A program made the position numbers and the translations under genes. A stretch of DNA of 64,000 bases, taken from positions 1-64,000 of the forward strand of contig CAYSMK010000009.1 in the NCBI GenBank assembly GCA_964432205.1, in the 5' to 3' direction. The number at the start of each line of letters is the position of its first letter. The stretch's first letter is position 1. Origin of the DNA: Geomobilibacter sp964432205 (GTDB taxonomy: Bacteria > Desulfobacterota > Desulfuromonadia > Geobacterales > DSM-12255). The notes below the pieces were generated by a model, which saw only the letters and a list, made by a program, of their open reading frames with translations, ran no database searches and was not told where the DNA came from. Below, in pieces: positions 41,478 through 50,194 of this stretch.

Positions 41478-43256
41478 ATGGCGATAATTCCGGATGAAAA
41501 AGTGGCCGAGGTTCGGGAACGCGCCTCGATCCTGGAGGTCGTGGGGGACTACATCAGTCTCCGGCGCTCCGGCGCCAACTACCTGGGGCTCTGCCCGTTC
41601 CATGGCGAAAAGAGTCCTTCGTTCAACGTCAATCCGGCCCGGGGAATCTTCCACTGCTTCGGCTGCGGGGTTGGCGGCAACGTTGTCACCTTTGTCATGC
41701 GGATGGAAGGGATCTCCTTTCCCGAGGCAGTGAAGCTGCTGGCGAAACGGGTCGGGGTGGTCATCGAGGACCGCCCCATGACGGCCGGCGAAAAGCGGCG
41801 TCTGGACGAGCGGGAGGAACTCCGCCGGGTCGTGACGGCGGCGGTCTCCTACTACCGCAAGGTACTGGAAAGGGAAGAAGCCGGGCAGCCGGGCAGGAAT
41901 TACCTGGAGCGGCGCGGGGTCACTCCGGAGGCGGTCGCCGCCTACCGTCTGGGTTATGCCACCGACCGGTGGGACGGCTTGGTCCGGTATCTGGAGCAGC
42001 TGCGGATATCCCTGGATCTCGCCGAACAGGTTGGGCTGGTGCGGCGGCGCAGCAGCGGCAGCGGCTGGTACGACCTGTTCCGGAGCCGGCTCATCTTCAC
42101 CATCGCCAATCACCAGGGAGAGCCGATTGCCCTGGCCGGGCGGGTGCTGGACGACGCGCTTCCCAAATACATAAACTCTCCCGAGTCGCCGATCTACCAC
42201 AAGGGGGAGGTCCTCTTCGGCATCGATCTGGCCAAGCAGGCGATGCGGGAGGAGGGCGCGGCCCTGATCGTTGAGGGGTACTTCGACCACCTGGCCCTCT
42301 GGCAGGCCGGCGTCCGAAACGTCCTGGCAACCTGCGGCACGGCCATGACCAGCGGGCATCTGCAGCTCCTGCGGCGCTATGCGGAACGGGTCCAGCTCCT
42401 TTTCGATGCCGACGGCGCCGGGAAAAAGGCGACCTTCCGGGCCATGGAACTGCTCCTTAGCGAACAGGTGCCGGCCTTTGTGGTTGAGCTGGCCGCCGGC
42501 GAGGACCCGGACAGCTTTCTGGCCAACGAGGGGCGCGAGGCGTTTGCCGAGCGGCTGGCCAAGGCGCGACCGGCGCTGGACTATTACATCCGGGACCTTC
42601 TGGCCGGGACCGACACCGGGTCGGTGGCCGGGAAGGTGGCGGTGGTGGAGCGTCTGACCCCTCTGGTGCAGAAGATCGGCAACCAGATGGAGCGCGAGCT
42701 CTATCAGAAGGAGATCGCCCGGCTGCTGGGGATGGACCCGCGGTCCCTGCTCCGGCAGATGCAGGGGGGGAGCGCAGCGGCGCCGGCCGGGTCGCATGCG
42801 GCCGGGCGGAACGCGTCTTCGCAACCGGCAGCCGTTCTGCCGGAAGAGACCCTCCTGGCCCTGATGGGGCGCTATCCGGAAGTGTCGGAGATGGTCCGGA
42901 CGCAGGGGGTCGAAACCCTGTTCCCTCCCGGGATGGTTCCTTTGGCCCGGCAACTGATGGCGCAGGCCGGCAGTCCTGGCGGGATCGACCTGGGGACCTT
43001 TCTGGCCGAGGTAGAACCGCCGGAACTGCGGCAACGTCTGGGCGCGCTCTTCATGGACGACGCCCACCTGATCGAGATCGATCCGGTCAGGACCTTCACC
43101 GATCTCTGCCGCGCCATTGAACTCCGGCAGCTCAAGAAACATGATGCCAAGGCCCTGAAGCTCGAGCTGTCACGGCTCGATCCCGACTCGCCCCGCTACT
43201 GGGAAATTCTTCAGACCCTCGATGCCTTGCGAAACAGGAAATCGCAATTATCATAG
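41478..43256 (+). CDS. dnaG: DNA primase
   Basis: A 592-residue primase that makes RNA primers at the fork. The zinc-binding domain uses C39, H42, C60 and C63 (CPFH and CFGC). The RNAP core and TOPRIM domain contain VEGYFDHLALWQAG and LFDADGAGKKA. The C-terminal DnaB-interaction helical bundle occupies ~430-592. Seven bases separate it from cvpA, and rpoD starts 28 bp after its stop. Confidence 0.97.
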   Translation: MAIIPDEKVAEVRERASILEVVGDYISLRRSGANYLGLCPFHGEKSPSFNVNPARGIFHCFGCGVGGNVVTFVMRMEGISFPEAVKLLAKRVGVVIEDRPMTAGEKRRLDEREELRRVVTAAVSYYRKVLEREEAGQPGRNYLERRGVTPEAVAAYRLGYATDRWDGLVRYLEQLRISLDLAEQVGLVRRRSSGSGWYDLFRSRLIFTIANHQGEPIALAGRVLDDALPKYINSPESPIYHKGEVLFGIDLAKQAMREEGAALIVEGYFDHLALWQAGVRNVLATCGTAMTSGHLQLLRRYAERVQLLFDADGAGKKATFRAMELLLSEQVPAFVVELAAGEDPDSFLANEGREAFAERLAKARPALDYYIRDLLAGTDTGSVAGKVAVVERLTPLVQKIGNQMERELYQKEIARLLGMDPRSLLRQMQGGSAAAPAGSHAAGRNASSQPAAVLPEETLLALMGRYPEVSEMVRTQGVETLFPPGMVPLARQLMAQAGSPGGIDLGTFLAEVEPPELRQRLGALFMDDAHLIEIDPVRTFTDLCRAIELRQLKKHDAKALKLELSRLDPDSPRYWEILQTLDALRNRKSQLS

Positions 43257-43284
43257 ATAGTAGAGAAGGAAAAAGGGGAAGTTG

Positions 43285-45045
43285 ATGGCCAAGAAGAATA
43301 TGGAAGAAGTGAAGCAGCTGATCGATATGGGCAAAGAGAAGGGTTTTCTCACCTATGACGAGGTGAATGACATCCTTCCTGCCGATATGGTCTCATCCGA
43401 GCAGATAGATGATGTCATGAGCATGTTTGGCGAGATGGACATCGAGATTGTGGACTCGGTCCAGAAGGTCAAGATCCCCAAGGTCAAGCTCGACATGGAG
43501 GATGAGGAAGAGCTGGAAGGGGAGCAGGAAGAGCAGGAATTCGAGCCCGGCGCACTGGGCCGCACCAGCGACCCGGTCCGGATGTACCTGCGCGAGATGG
43601 GGTCGGTCTCCCTTCTCACCCGCGAAGGCGAGGTGGAGATCGCCAAGCGGATCGAGGACGGCGAGCGTGAGATGGCCGGGGTCATCCTCAATACCCCGAT
43701 CACCATCAAGGAAGTGATCTCCCTTGGTGAGCGGCTGCGCAAGTTCCAACTCAACCCGGTCGACATCAGCAAAGAGATCGAAGAAGAGGTGGTGGAAGAG
43801 GATGAGGAGGACGTCACCCGTATCCGCCTTCTGGAAGCGATCGATCATATCAAGGAGGGCGACCTGCGGATGGAGGAGATCCTCGCCCGCTTCGAGCAGC
43901 GCGACCTGAGCGAAGCCGAACGGGAAGAGCTCTGCCGCGAGAAGCAGGAGTTGAAGGCGTCTCTTGCCGAGCAGGTCAAGTCGCTCAGTCTGAAGGACCG
44001 CCACATCGAGAAGGTTGCCCTGCGCCTCAAGGAGCTTTCCGGCAAGGTGGACACCATCATGCACGAGATCGCCGATCTGGAGCGCGAAGCCGGCTGTGAG
44101 GTGGGAATGCTGGTATCCCTGTTCAGCGCCCCCTCCTGGAACGAGGAGGACGAGCACCGGCTGGTGGAAGGCTTGAAGCTTCCCGAGGAAGAGGCGCAGC
44201 GGCTGGAGAAGAGGATCAAGAGCGCCGGCAAGAAGCTGCGCAAGGTCGAGCACGAATCGGGGTTCCGCGGGATCGAGCTTTCCAAGGCGCTCCTGGCCAT
44301 CGAGCAGGGTGAGAGCCGGGCCAAGCTGGCCAAGTCCGAACTGGTGGAGGCGAACCTGAGGCTGGTGGTTTCCATTGCCAAGAAGTACACCAACCGGGGG
44401 CTCCAGTTCCTCGACCTGATCCAGGAAGGGAATATCGGCCTGATGAAGGCGGTGGACAAGTTCGAGTACCAGCGCGGCTACAAGTTCTCCACCTACGCCA
44501 CCTGGTGGATCAGGCAGGCGATCACCCGGGCCATTGCCGATCAGGCACGCACCATCCGGATACCGGTCCACATGATCGAGACCATCAACAAGCTGATCCG
44601 CACCAGCCGGCAGCTGGTCCAGGAGATCGGCCGCGAGCCGTCGCCGGAGGAAATTGCCGAGCGGATGAGCCTGCCGCTGGACAAGGTACGTAAGGTCTTG
44701 AAGATCGCCAAGGAGCCGATCTCTCTGGAGACCCCGATCGGCGAGGAAGAGGATTCCCACCTGGGCGATTTCATCGAGGACAAGGGGGTCGTCTCTCCCC
44801 TGGAAGCGGTGATCAAGGCGAACCTCTCCGAGCAGACCGCCCGCGTGCTGGCCACCCTGACCTCCCGCGAGGAAAAGGTGCTCCGGATGCGGTTCGGCAT
44901 CGGCGAGAAGAGCGACCACACCCTGGAAGAGGTGGGCCAGGACTTCGAGGTCACGAGGGAGCGGATCCGCCAGATCGAGGCCAAGGCACTCAGGAAGCTG
45001 CGGCACCCCAGTCGGGCCAAGAAGCTGAAGAGTTTTGTGGAGTAG
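43285..45045 (+). CDS. rpoD: RNA polymerase primary sigma factor
   Basis: A 586-residue sigma70. Region 1.1 is at the N-terminus (KNMEEVKQLIDMGKEKGF), an acidic stretch follows, region 1.2 begins DPVRMYLREMG near 95, and a non-conserved insert precedes region 2 (VEANLRLVVSIAKKY, YKFSTYATWWIRQAI). Regions 3 and 4 end with VTRERIRQIEAKALRKLRHP. The ATG at 43285 is used; the in-frame TTG just before it is ignored. Last gene of the operon, closed by a terminator at 45067. Confidence 0.98.
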   Translation: MAKKNMEEVKQLIDMGKEKGFLTYDEVNDILPADMVSSEQIDDVMSMFGEMDIEIVDSVQKVKIPKVKLDMEDEEELEGEQEEQEFEPGALGRTSDPVRMYLREMGSVSLLTREGEVEIAKRIEDGEREMAGVILNTPITIKEVISLGERLRKFQLNPVDISKEIEEEVVEEDEEDVTRIRLLEAIDHIKEGDLRMEEILARFEQRDLSEAEREELCREKQELKASLAEQVKSLSLKDRHIEKVALRLKELSGKVDTIMHEIADLEREAGCEVGMLVSLFSAPSWNEEDEHRLVEGLKLPEEEAQRLEKRIKSAGKKLRKVEHESGFRGIELSKALLAIEQGESRAKLAKSELVEANLRLVVSIAKKYTNRGLQFLDLIQEGNIGLMKAVDKFEYQRGYKFSTYATWWIRQAITRAIADQARTIRIPVHMIETINKLIRTSRQLVQEIGREPSPEEIAERMSLPLDKVRKVLKIAKEPISLETPIGEEEDSHLGDFIEDKGVVSPLEAVIKANLSEQTARVLATLTSREEKVLRMRFGIGEKSDHTLEEVGQDFEVTRERIRQIEAKALRKLRHPSRAKKLKSFVE

Positions 45046-45066
45046 GAAAATATCTGTGTTTTGATG

Positions 45067-45103
45067 AAAAGGCCGTATCGTTGCTGACGATGCGGCCTTT
45101 TTT
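45067..45103 (+). terminator. terminator after rpoD
   Basis: AAAAGGCCGTATCG (45067-45080) pairs with CGATGCGGCCTTTT (45088-45101), one mismatch, running straight into a T-tract. Confidence 0.88.
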
Positions 45104-45249
45104 GTAAGTCGGTTCGGGGAGAAGTTGCGGTGGCCCACGGGAAGCAAACACCATGATATTTCGAATTGTGATTCCGAAATTTCTTGGCTCCCTTGACCTG
45201 AGAGGATTGTCCCCCAATGAATTCCCTTGCCGGTACAGTAATGAAATGT

Positions 45250-45270
45250 AAAATATGATTATCATATTTT
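45250..45270 (+). promoter_or_regulatory. operator palindrome of the Phd/VapC pair
   Basis: A perfect 10-bp inverted repeat around one base (AAAATATGAT-T-ATCATATTTT) lies directly before the antitoxin ribosome site GGAGG. Phd-type antitoxins bind such palindromes to repress their own operon. Confidence 0.7.
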
Positions 45271-45282
45271 GTGGAGGTCGGT

Positions 45283-45564
45283 ATGCCGACGGCTATCAGT
45301 TCGACCGAGGTGGTCAGGAACTTTTCGGAGTTGCTTAATAACATAAAGTACCGGGGAGACCGCTATACCGTCATCCGCGGCGGCAAACCGGCGGCCTCCC
45401 TGGTCCCGGTGGAGTCTGCCCGTTCCGGCGCAACCCTGGCCGATCTGCGGCAGATCATGAAGACCCTGCCTCACCTGGATAGCAGCGATACGGCCTTCGA
45501 GGCGGATGTCCTTTCCTCGGCAGACTCCCAACCGTCTATGCCGGAGGCGCGGTCGTGGGAGTAA
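45283..45564 (+). CDS. Phd/YefM-type antitoxin
   Basis: A 93-residue protein with the Phd DNA-binding N-domain (AISSTEVVRNFSELLNNIKY, then RYTVIRGGKPAASLVPV) and a flexible, acidic C-terminus expected to wrap the toxin. The ATG at 45283 follows GGAGG by 5 bases. It overlaps the PIN toxin by 10 bp. A perfect palindrome precedes it. Confidence 0.88.
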   Translation: MPTAISSTEVVRNFSELLNNIKYRGDRYTVIRGGKPAASLVPVESARSGATLADLRQIMKTLPHLDSSDTAFEADVLSSADSQPSMPEARSWE

Positions 45565-45962
45565 TACTGGATTCCAGCGAGATCATTGCCCTTGAAAGGA
45601 ACCGGGGAATGGTCGAGAGTCTGGTCGCCGGTCGCGAAGACGAACCGTTCGGCATCTGCGCGGTTACGGTGGCCGAGCTGCTCCATGGCGTGGAGCGGGC
45701 GGACACTGAGCCCCGCAGGCTCCGGCGCCAGGCATTCGTGGAAAAGGTGATCGAGATGATCCCGGTTTTCCCCTTTGACGTCGGAACGGCTCGCATTTAT
45801 GCCAGGGTCTGGGCATCTCTCGTCCAGCGCGGCCTCACGGTGGGGGCACACGACCTGATCATTGCCGCGACAGCCATATCTCTCGATTACACGGTGATTA
45901 CCTCGAACCGGCGGGACTTCGAGAAGATCGAGGGGTTGCGGTTGGAGGTACGAGAGGGATGA
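45555..45962 (+). CDS. VapC-family PIN-domain toxin
   Basis: A 135-residue PIN ribonuclease. The acidic quartet is visible in ILDSSEIIALER (D6), VTVAELLHG (E), VGAHDLIIAATAISL (D) and TSNRRDFEKI (N/D). It starts with GTG inside the antitoxin gene, which implies translational coupling. It probably cleaves tRNA or rRNA, as characterised VapC toxins do; the target is unknown. Confidence 0.9.
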   Translation: MGVILDSSEIIALERNRGMVESLVAGREDEPFGICAVTVAELLHGVERADTEPRRLRRQAFVEKVIEMIPVFPFDVGTARIYARVWASLVQRGLTVGAHDLIIAATAISLDYTVITSNRRDFEKIEGLRLEVREG

Positions 45963-45977
45963 GCGGAATTAGTATCG

Positions 45978-46350
45978 TTGTCGCGACACGAAGTCGCGTT
46001 GATGACTGTCTGGCAGAGCCCTGTAACACCGACCAGACCCCGCGTTCCCCCGCGGGTATCCTAGGAAGGCGTGCTGTCATGGTGCATCCATGCTGGTGCG
46101 AAGCCCTTCCGACAATGTAGCCGAATCCCGCTGTTGCGGGAGGGGCGGAAACCGCGAGGCGACCGCCCTCCTGGAAGCATCGATCTGGGTGAGGGCTAGG
46201 ATCTCGGATGATATGGTCAACACAAGTGGGGGAAGTAGGGGGACGTAATTAAGTTTGTAAACCCTGACATGAAAGTAACCAACGTAACTACGTTATATAA
46301 GAGGTTTCCGGATGTCCCCGGAATTCGGCCCCGCAGGACCACACGGGCGT
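45978..46350 (+). ncRNA. structured RNA, candidate 5' part of a group II intron (no RT gene)
   Basis: The 506-bp gap between VapC and the DUF3015-type gene is packed with hairpins: CGCGAC/GTCGCG at 45982-45998, GTCTGG/CCAGAC at 46008-46038, CCGCG/CGCGG at 46039-46054, GGAAGG/CCTTCC across about 46064-46111, CCCGC/GCGGG at 46126-46139, and GGGCGG/CCGCCC at 46143-46168. Phrases such as GGTGCGAAGCCCTTCCGAC and the later GTAAACCCTGACATGAAAG recall domain I of bacterial group II introns. No reverse transcriptase frame and no domain V-like GAGC...GTTC hairpin is present, so it would be a truncated 5' fragment. The assignment is from memory of intron sequence and needs a covariance search. Confidence 0.5.
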
Positions 46351-46369
46351 TACGACAACTATTTCTCTT

Positions 46370-46397
46370 TTGTATAAAAACAGGAGGCTTGTATAAT
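46370..46397 (+). promoter_or_regulatory. promoter of the DUF3015/DUF4105 pair
   Basis: TTGTAT (46370-46375), a 16-bp spacer and a perfect TATAAT (46392-46397). Transcription would begin near 46404, at the first base of a GAACAAC...GTTGTTC hairpin (46405-46435). Confidence 0.5.
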
Positions 46398-46467
46398 TAT
46401 CTAAGAACAACATCATCCTTTGTTTCTAGTTGTTCGGATGATTGACCAATAGCTGAGGAGGTCTACT

Positions 46468-46902
46468 ATGCTTGCATTTACGCCTTTTTCTTTCAGACCG
46501 TTACTGTTCGGCAGCTTGATGGTTCTTTTATCGTCATGCGCGGTAGTCACGAAATCCATGGAAGGTTCATCCGAGACATTCCAGAATACTTCCGAAGCAT
46601 CCACGAAATTCACGTCGAGCACGAGTCCGCGCGATGAAGAGAAAACGAGCGATGCTCAGAATATCAAGCTGTTTGCCAAGGTAAACATTGACCGGTTGAG
46701 GGAAGATATCGCGCTGGGAAGCGGCGAACACCTGACGGCACTTGCGCATCTTCTGGGAATCAAGGAGAACCACCGGGCAGAGTTTTTCGCTGTTACCAAA
46801 CGGAATTACCCCACGCTGTTCGTGTCCGAACCGACGTCGTCGGATGATATGCTTGCCAGACTGAATACCGAACTGGCTGCCTATCCCGCCTGGCGAAATT
46901 AG
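46468..46902 (+). CDS. DUF3015-type lipoprotein
   Basis: A 144-residue exported protein. The signal sequence ends in a lipobox LLSSC with C24 as the lipidation site. A Ser/Thr-rich linker follows, then a domain (about 70-142) with REDIALGSGEHLTALAHLLG, FFAVTKRNYPTLF and SSDDMLARLNTEL, which resembles DUF3015. In pseudomonads DUF3015 and DUF4105 genes are adjacent, as here (6 bp apart). Function unknown; an envelope role is inferred from lipidation. Confidence 0.75.
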   Translation: MLAFTPFSFRPLLFGSLMVLLSSCAVVTKSMEGSSETFQNTSEASTKFTSSTSPRDEEKTSDAQNIKLFAKVNIDRLREDIALGSGEHLTALAHLLGIKENHRAEFFAVTKRNYPTLFVSEPTSSDDMLARLNTELAAYPAWRN

Positions 46903-46908
46903 GGTTGT

Positions 46909-48891
46909 TTGGGTGTCGCATCCATCCCATGTCGCAACGTGAGAAGGCATAAGAGCCCGGCTGGCCGGTGGCAGGCCGGGCGTCTTCATGCCATTATCCT
47001 GTATCTCGCTCTCGCGAAATTCTTATTCGTTCCATTCCCTGCCGCAGCGAATGAGGGCGGTTATCTAGGCCAGCTCCTGGAGCGCGCACACCGCGAAAAG
47101 CTGGCTGAACGTCCTGAATGGCACGCTTTGCTGCATTACAAACCCCTGCTATTATCCAACGGTGTTGAAAGCCAGGTTGATGAAACCTCATTCTTCTTGT
47201 CCCCTCACGGCAAGAATAATCCCCAGGACGAACTTGACGCCACATTGGCGGGCTTTTTCGAGACCAAGGAGGGTGATCCGGAAAAGAACACGCAGTGCCG
47301 GTTTGTCGCCCGCTACCATTGGCTGAAGCAGGTGCTGGAGATTGAACAGGACAGGCTCCCCCAGCTTGCCTGCAATGAATTCAAGGGATGGTTCAAGGAG
47401 ATGAATCCCGGCAGCCTTACCCTGGTCTTCCCGGCAGCTTACCTGAACAATCCCGCGTCCATGTTCGGTCATACCCTGCTTCGAGTTGATGCTCCGGGTG
47501 CCGGCGAAGAGACACGACTGCTTTCATATACGATCAATTATGCTGCCGACACCCGGGAACAACGGGGTGTTCCGTACGCATTCAAGGGACTGTTCGGCGG
47601 GTATAAGGGCAGGTTTTCCATTGCCCCGTATTACATTGCCGTCAAAACATATGGCGATATTGAAAATCGCGACATATGGGAATACAGCCTGAATCTGACC
47701 ACCGAAGAAATCAGTCAGATGTTGCGTCATGCCTGGGAAATGCGCTCTGCCTGGTTCGATTATTATTTCCTCGACGAGAACTGTTCCTATCATCTCCTTT
47801 CCCTGCTGGAAACGGCTCGTCCGGGCTTGCGGCTTACCGAGCGTTTCCGGGGTTGGGTCATCCCCTCCGAAACAGTCCGCGCAGTGGTCGATGCGGGATT
47901 GCTGGAAAAGGTTCGATTCCGTCCGGCCCGCAACACAGTTCTTCAGGAACGGGTGCGTCTCATGGACAGACGTCTGTCGGAGCTTGCCAAGCGCCTGTCG
48001 TTGGGAGAGTTGACGACTGGCTCGGATCTGATGCGGAGCCTTGCCCCGCTGGAACAGGCCCAAGTATTGGAACTTGACCTGGATTATACCCTGTACCGTC
48101 AGTCTCCCAGGTTCGGCGGAGCGGAACAAAACGCCGGCACGGTATCGGAGCTGTTGAAGACCCGCAACAGCCTGAATGTTCCTAGTCAGGCACCGGCAAT
48201 TACGCCACCCCAGGTGTGGCCAGGCGAAGGGCATAAACCGGTTCGAGTCAGCATCGGCTACGGTTATGAAAACCGGCGTCAATTCATCGAGCTTATGGCA
48301 CGTCCGACCTACCACGACATTTTCGATCCGGAGGGGGGATTCACGCGTGGCGCCAGGGTAAATGTTTTGAAAGGTGCGATGAGGTTCTATCCGGAAGCTG
48401 GCAAAGCGGAACTTGAGCGGATCGATATCGTCGATATCATGTCATTATCGTCCTGGAACAGCTTTCTTCATCCTGTCTCCTGGAACATGAATCTGGGCGC
48501 AACGCGGAAGCATCCTGCCGTTTCGGACAGCCTGCTGTTGGGCCGTTTCAATGGAGGCATCGGCATCAGCCACGATTTCTCGAGACAAACGTCAGCCTAT
48601 GCCTTTGCCGAGGCAGCGATGGAGTTGAGTGACCGCTTTGATTACTTTGCTGCGCCGGGCGTAGGACCGTGCATCGGTTTAGTGCATGATTTCTCTGAGC
48701 GTTGGCGTTCCGGTCTGACGTTCTTGTGGCAGACGTATTTTCTGAACGAGCTTCGTAACGACTTTGAAGTCGTTATGGGAAATCGTTTCACCATAACCAG
48801 GCAGAGCACAGCAGGGGTCGATCTGGAGTGGAAACGCGAATTCGGCAACAGCTTTCCCGGTGTAAAGTTGTACTGGCAGTATTACTTCTAA
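46909..48891 (+). CDS. DUF4105 envelope protein
   Basis: A 660-residue protein with an N-terminal signal segment (HAIILYLALAKFLFVPFPAAA). The DUF4105 core is clear: LVFPAAYLNNPASMFGHTLL, SYTINYAAD, YKGRFSIAPYY, RDIWEYSLNLT and WFDYYFLDENCSYHLLSLL. The conserved His, Asn and Cys residues suggest a papain/NlpC-like active site. The C-terminal ~220 residues are beta-rich (alternating aromatics, ending WQYYF), like an outer-membrane barrel. The start is uncertain: TTG at 46909 has TAGGG upstream, and GTG at 46939 would also give a signal peptide. Pairs with the DUF3015-type lipoprotein. Confidence 0.8.
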   Translation: MGVASIPCRNVRRHKSPAGRWQAGRLHAIILYLALAKFLFVPFPAAANEGGYLGQLLERAHREKLAERPEWHALLHYKPLLLSNGVESQVDETSFFLSPHGKNNPQDELDATLAGFFETKEGDPEKNTQCRFVARYHWLKQVLEIEQDRLPQLACNEFKGWFKEMNPGSLTLVFPAAYLNNPASMFGHTLLRVDAPGAGEETRLLSYTINYAADTREQRGVPYAFKGLFGGYKGRFSIAPYYIAVKTYGDIENRDIWEYSLNLTTEEISQMLRHAWEMRSAWFDYYFLDENCSYHLLSLLETARPGLRLTERFRGWVIPSETVRAVVDAGLLEKVRFRPARNTVLQERVRLMDRRLSELAKRLSLGELTTGSDLMRSLAPLEQAQVLELDLDYTLYRQSPRFGGAEQNAGTVSELLKTRNSLNVPSQAPAITPPQVWPGEGHKPVRVSIGYGYENRRQFIELMARPTYHDIFDPEGGFTRGARVNVLKGAMRFYPEAGKAELERIDIVDIMSLSSWNSFLHPVSWNMNLGATRKHPAVSDSLLLGRFNGGIGISHDFSRQTSAYAFAEAAMELSDRFDYFAAPGVGPCIGLVHDFSERWRSGLTFLWQTYFLNELRNDFEVVMGNRFTITRQSTAGVDLEWKREFGNSFPGVKLYWQYYF

Positions 48892-48913
48892 GAGGCAGAA
48901 CCAAACATGAGGA

Positions 48914-49243
48914 TTAACCGGCGCCGGCTACTTTGGCTGGTGGATGGGTAAACGATGGGGGATTCCGACCGCCTCGCTATTGATTGCCTTGTTCGGCGCG
49001 GTCAATAGCCCGCTCTATGAACAGTGGGCCAAGAGCGCAGGCTGGTGGTACTACCAAAATACCCCTATGTTGGGTAACACACCCTGGTACATCATCGGCG
49101 GCGAATTCCTCATCGCCCTGAGCCTGCCGGCCGTGATTTCACTCCTGGAAAAGCGGGATTGGGGTGTCAGCATCTGCGCCGGTATCTGCCAAGGCCTCAG
49201 GATATGGGTATCCTAAGTCCTTGCATTCTGGTTGGTTGGTTAG
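48914..49243 (+). pseudogene. broken gene for a small membrane protein
   Basis: The frame reads GLTGAGYFGWWMGKRWGIPT, then two hydrophobic segments (SLLIALFGAVNSPLYEQW; PWYIIGGEFLIALSLPAVIS) and GICQGLRIWVS, stop, VLAFWLVG, stop. The conserved-looking segment begins right after an in-frame TGA (48911-48913), and a TAA at 49214-49216 stands where Tyr would restore a natural hydrophobic C-terminus. The ATG at 48944 could still yield a 90-residue protein, but it begins inside the first segment. I read this as a decayed, 5'-truncated membrane protein gene of unknown family. Confidence 0.5.
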
Positions 49244-49268
49244 GGGGAGGTTCCGAAAAAAAGACAAT

Positions 49269-49297
49269 TTGACTTGAGTGACATATGTGTACATAAT
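49269..49297 (+). promoter_or_regulatory. promoter of the second Phd-like/PIN pair
   Basis: TTGACT (49269-49274), a 17-bp spacer and CATAAT (49292-49297). The palindrome ACATATGT (49281-49288) lies in the spacer and may be the antitoxin operator. Confidence 0.6.
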
Positions 49298-49324
49298 TTG
49301 AGACACAAATGGAGGCCAATCGCT

Positions 49325-49618
49325 ATGAAATTCTTAAGCGTTCGGGACTTACGGGGCAAATCGGCTCAAATATGGAAAGATCTTCCGGAAGAACGGGAAA
49401 TGGTCATTACCAGCAATGGGAGGCCAATAGCAATCTTGGCGGCTATCACTGAGTCGAATCTCGAAGAATCTCTGACCGCTTTCCGTCAGGCACGGGCTGT
49501 TGAGGCGGTTGCCGCGCTTCAGCGCCGTTCCGCTGATAGGGGAACAGATAGAATAACAATGGATGAAATAGACGCCGAAATCAAGGCTGTGCGGAAAAAA
49601 CGCGCGCCAGCAAGATGA
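49325..49618 (+). CDS. Phd-like antitoxin
   Basis: A 97-residue protein with a Phd/YefM-like start (KFLSVRDLRGKSAQIWKDLP, then EMVITSNGRPIAILAAI) and a long basic C-terminal helix region. The ATG at 49325 follows GGAGG by 8 bases. It overlaps the PIN toxin by 4 bp. Confidence 0.82.
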   Translation: MKFLSVRDLRGKSAQIWKDLPEEREMVITSNGRPIAILAAITESNLEESLTAFRQARAVEAVAALQRRSADRGTDRITMDEIDAEIKAVRKKRAPAR

Positions 49619-50037
49619 ATATAGTGCTCGATACCAATGTCCTTGTTGCCGGACTATTGTCACCTTTCGGCCCGTGCGGGGAAATAGTCCGCATGGTTTC
49701 ATCCGGTGAATTGACCCTTTCTTTAGACGCCCGCATCCTGACTGAATATCAAGAAGTGCTTGCCCGCCCCAAGTTCAAGTTTGACAAAGACAAGACAGCG
49801 GCACTTCTTGATCATATCGAACATCGTGGACGCACGGTCGCCTCGTCGCCTCTTGTCCATCCCCTCCCTGATGTTGACGATGAAACTTTCCTGGAAGTTG
49901 CCATAGCTGCACAGGCGATATGCATTGTCACGGGAAATCAGCTACATTTCCCGTCAGAGTTGTGCCAGGGGGTATTGGTACTTTCTCCGAGTGATTTCCT
50001 TGTATTCTACAAGAAACAGCACAGAACAATGGCGTAG
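49615..50037 (+). CDS. PIN-domain toxin
   Basis: A 140-residue PIN ribonuclease of the putative toxin group (TIGR00305-like): NIVLDTNVLVAGLLSPFGPC at the N-terminus (D6), then LTEYQEVLARPKF, LPDVDDETFLEVAIAA and IVTGNQLHFP. The last acidic position is NQLHF rather than the usual D, which could weaken metal binding. It overlaps the antitoxin by ATGA. Confidence 0.85.
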   Translation: MNIVLDTNVLVAGLLSPFGPCGEIVRMVSSGELTLSLDARILTEYQEVLARPKFKFDKDKTAALLDHIEHRGRTVASSPLVHPLPDVDDETFLEVAIAAQAICIVTGNQLHFPSELCQGVLVLSPSDFLVFYKKQHRTMA

Positions 50038-50194
50038 ACTACGGGCGGCAACCCGCCGCGCTGCTTGTATGAGCCATTTGCCTATTTCGGCAGTTGAAGG
50101 AGTCCTCGTTCGCTCCGGTTCCCCTTCAGTTGTGGCTCTACGGCTCATTTTAAGAAGAATAAGGGTCATAGCTCCAAATTTCAAAAAGCAGAAA

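Noticed and set aside
43393..45147. A 584-codon open frame opposite rpoD
   Set aside because: Antisense shadow of a complete sigma70 gene, with Leu/Gln/Asp-rich low-complexity sequence.
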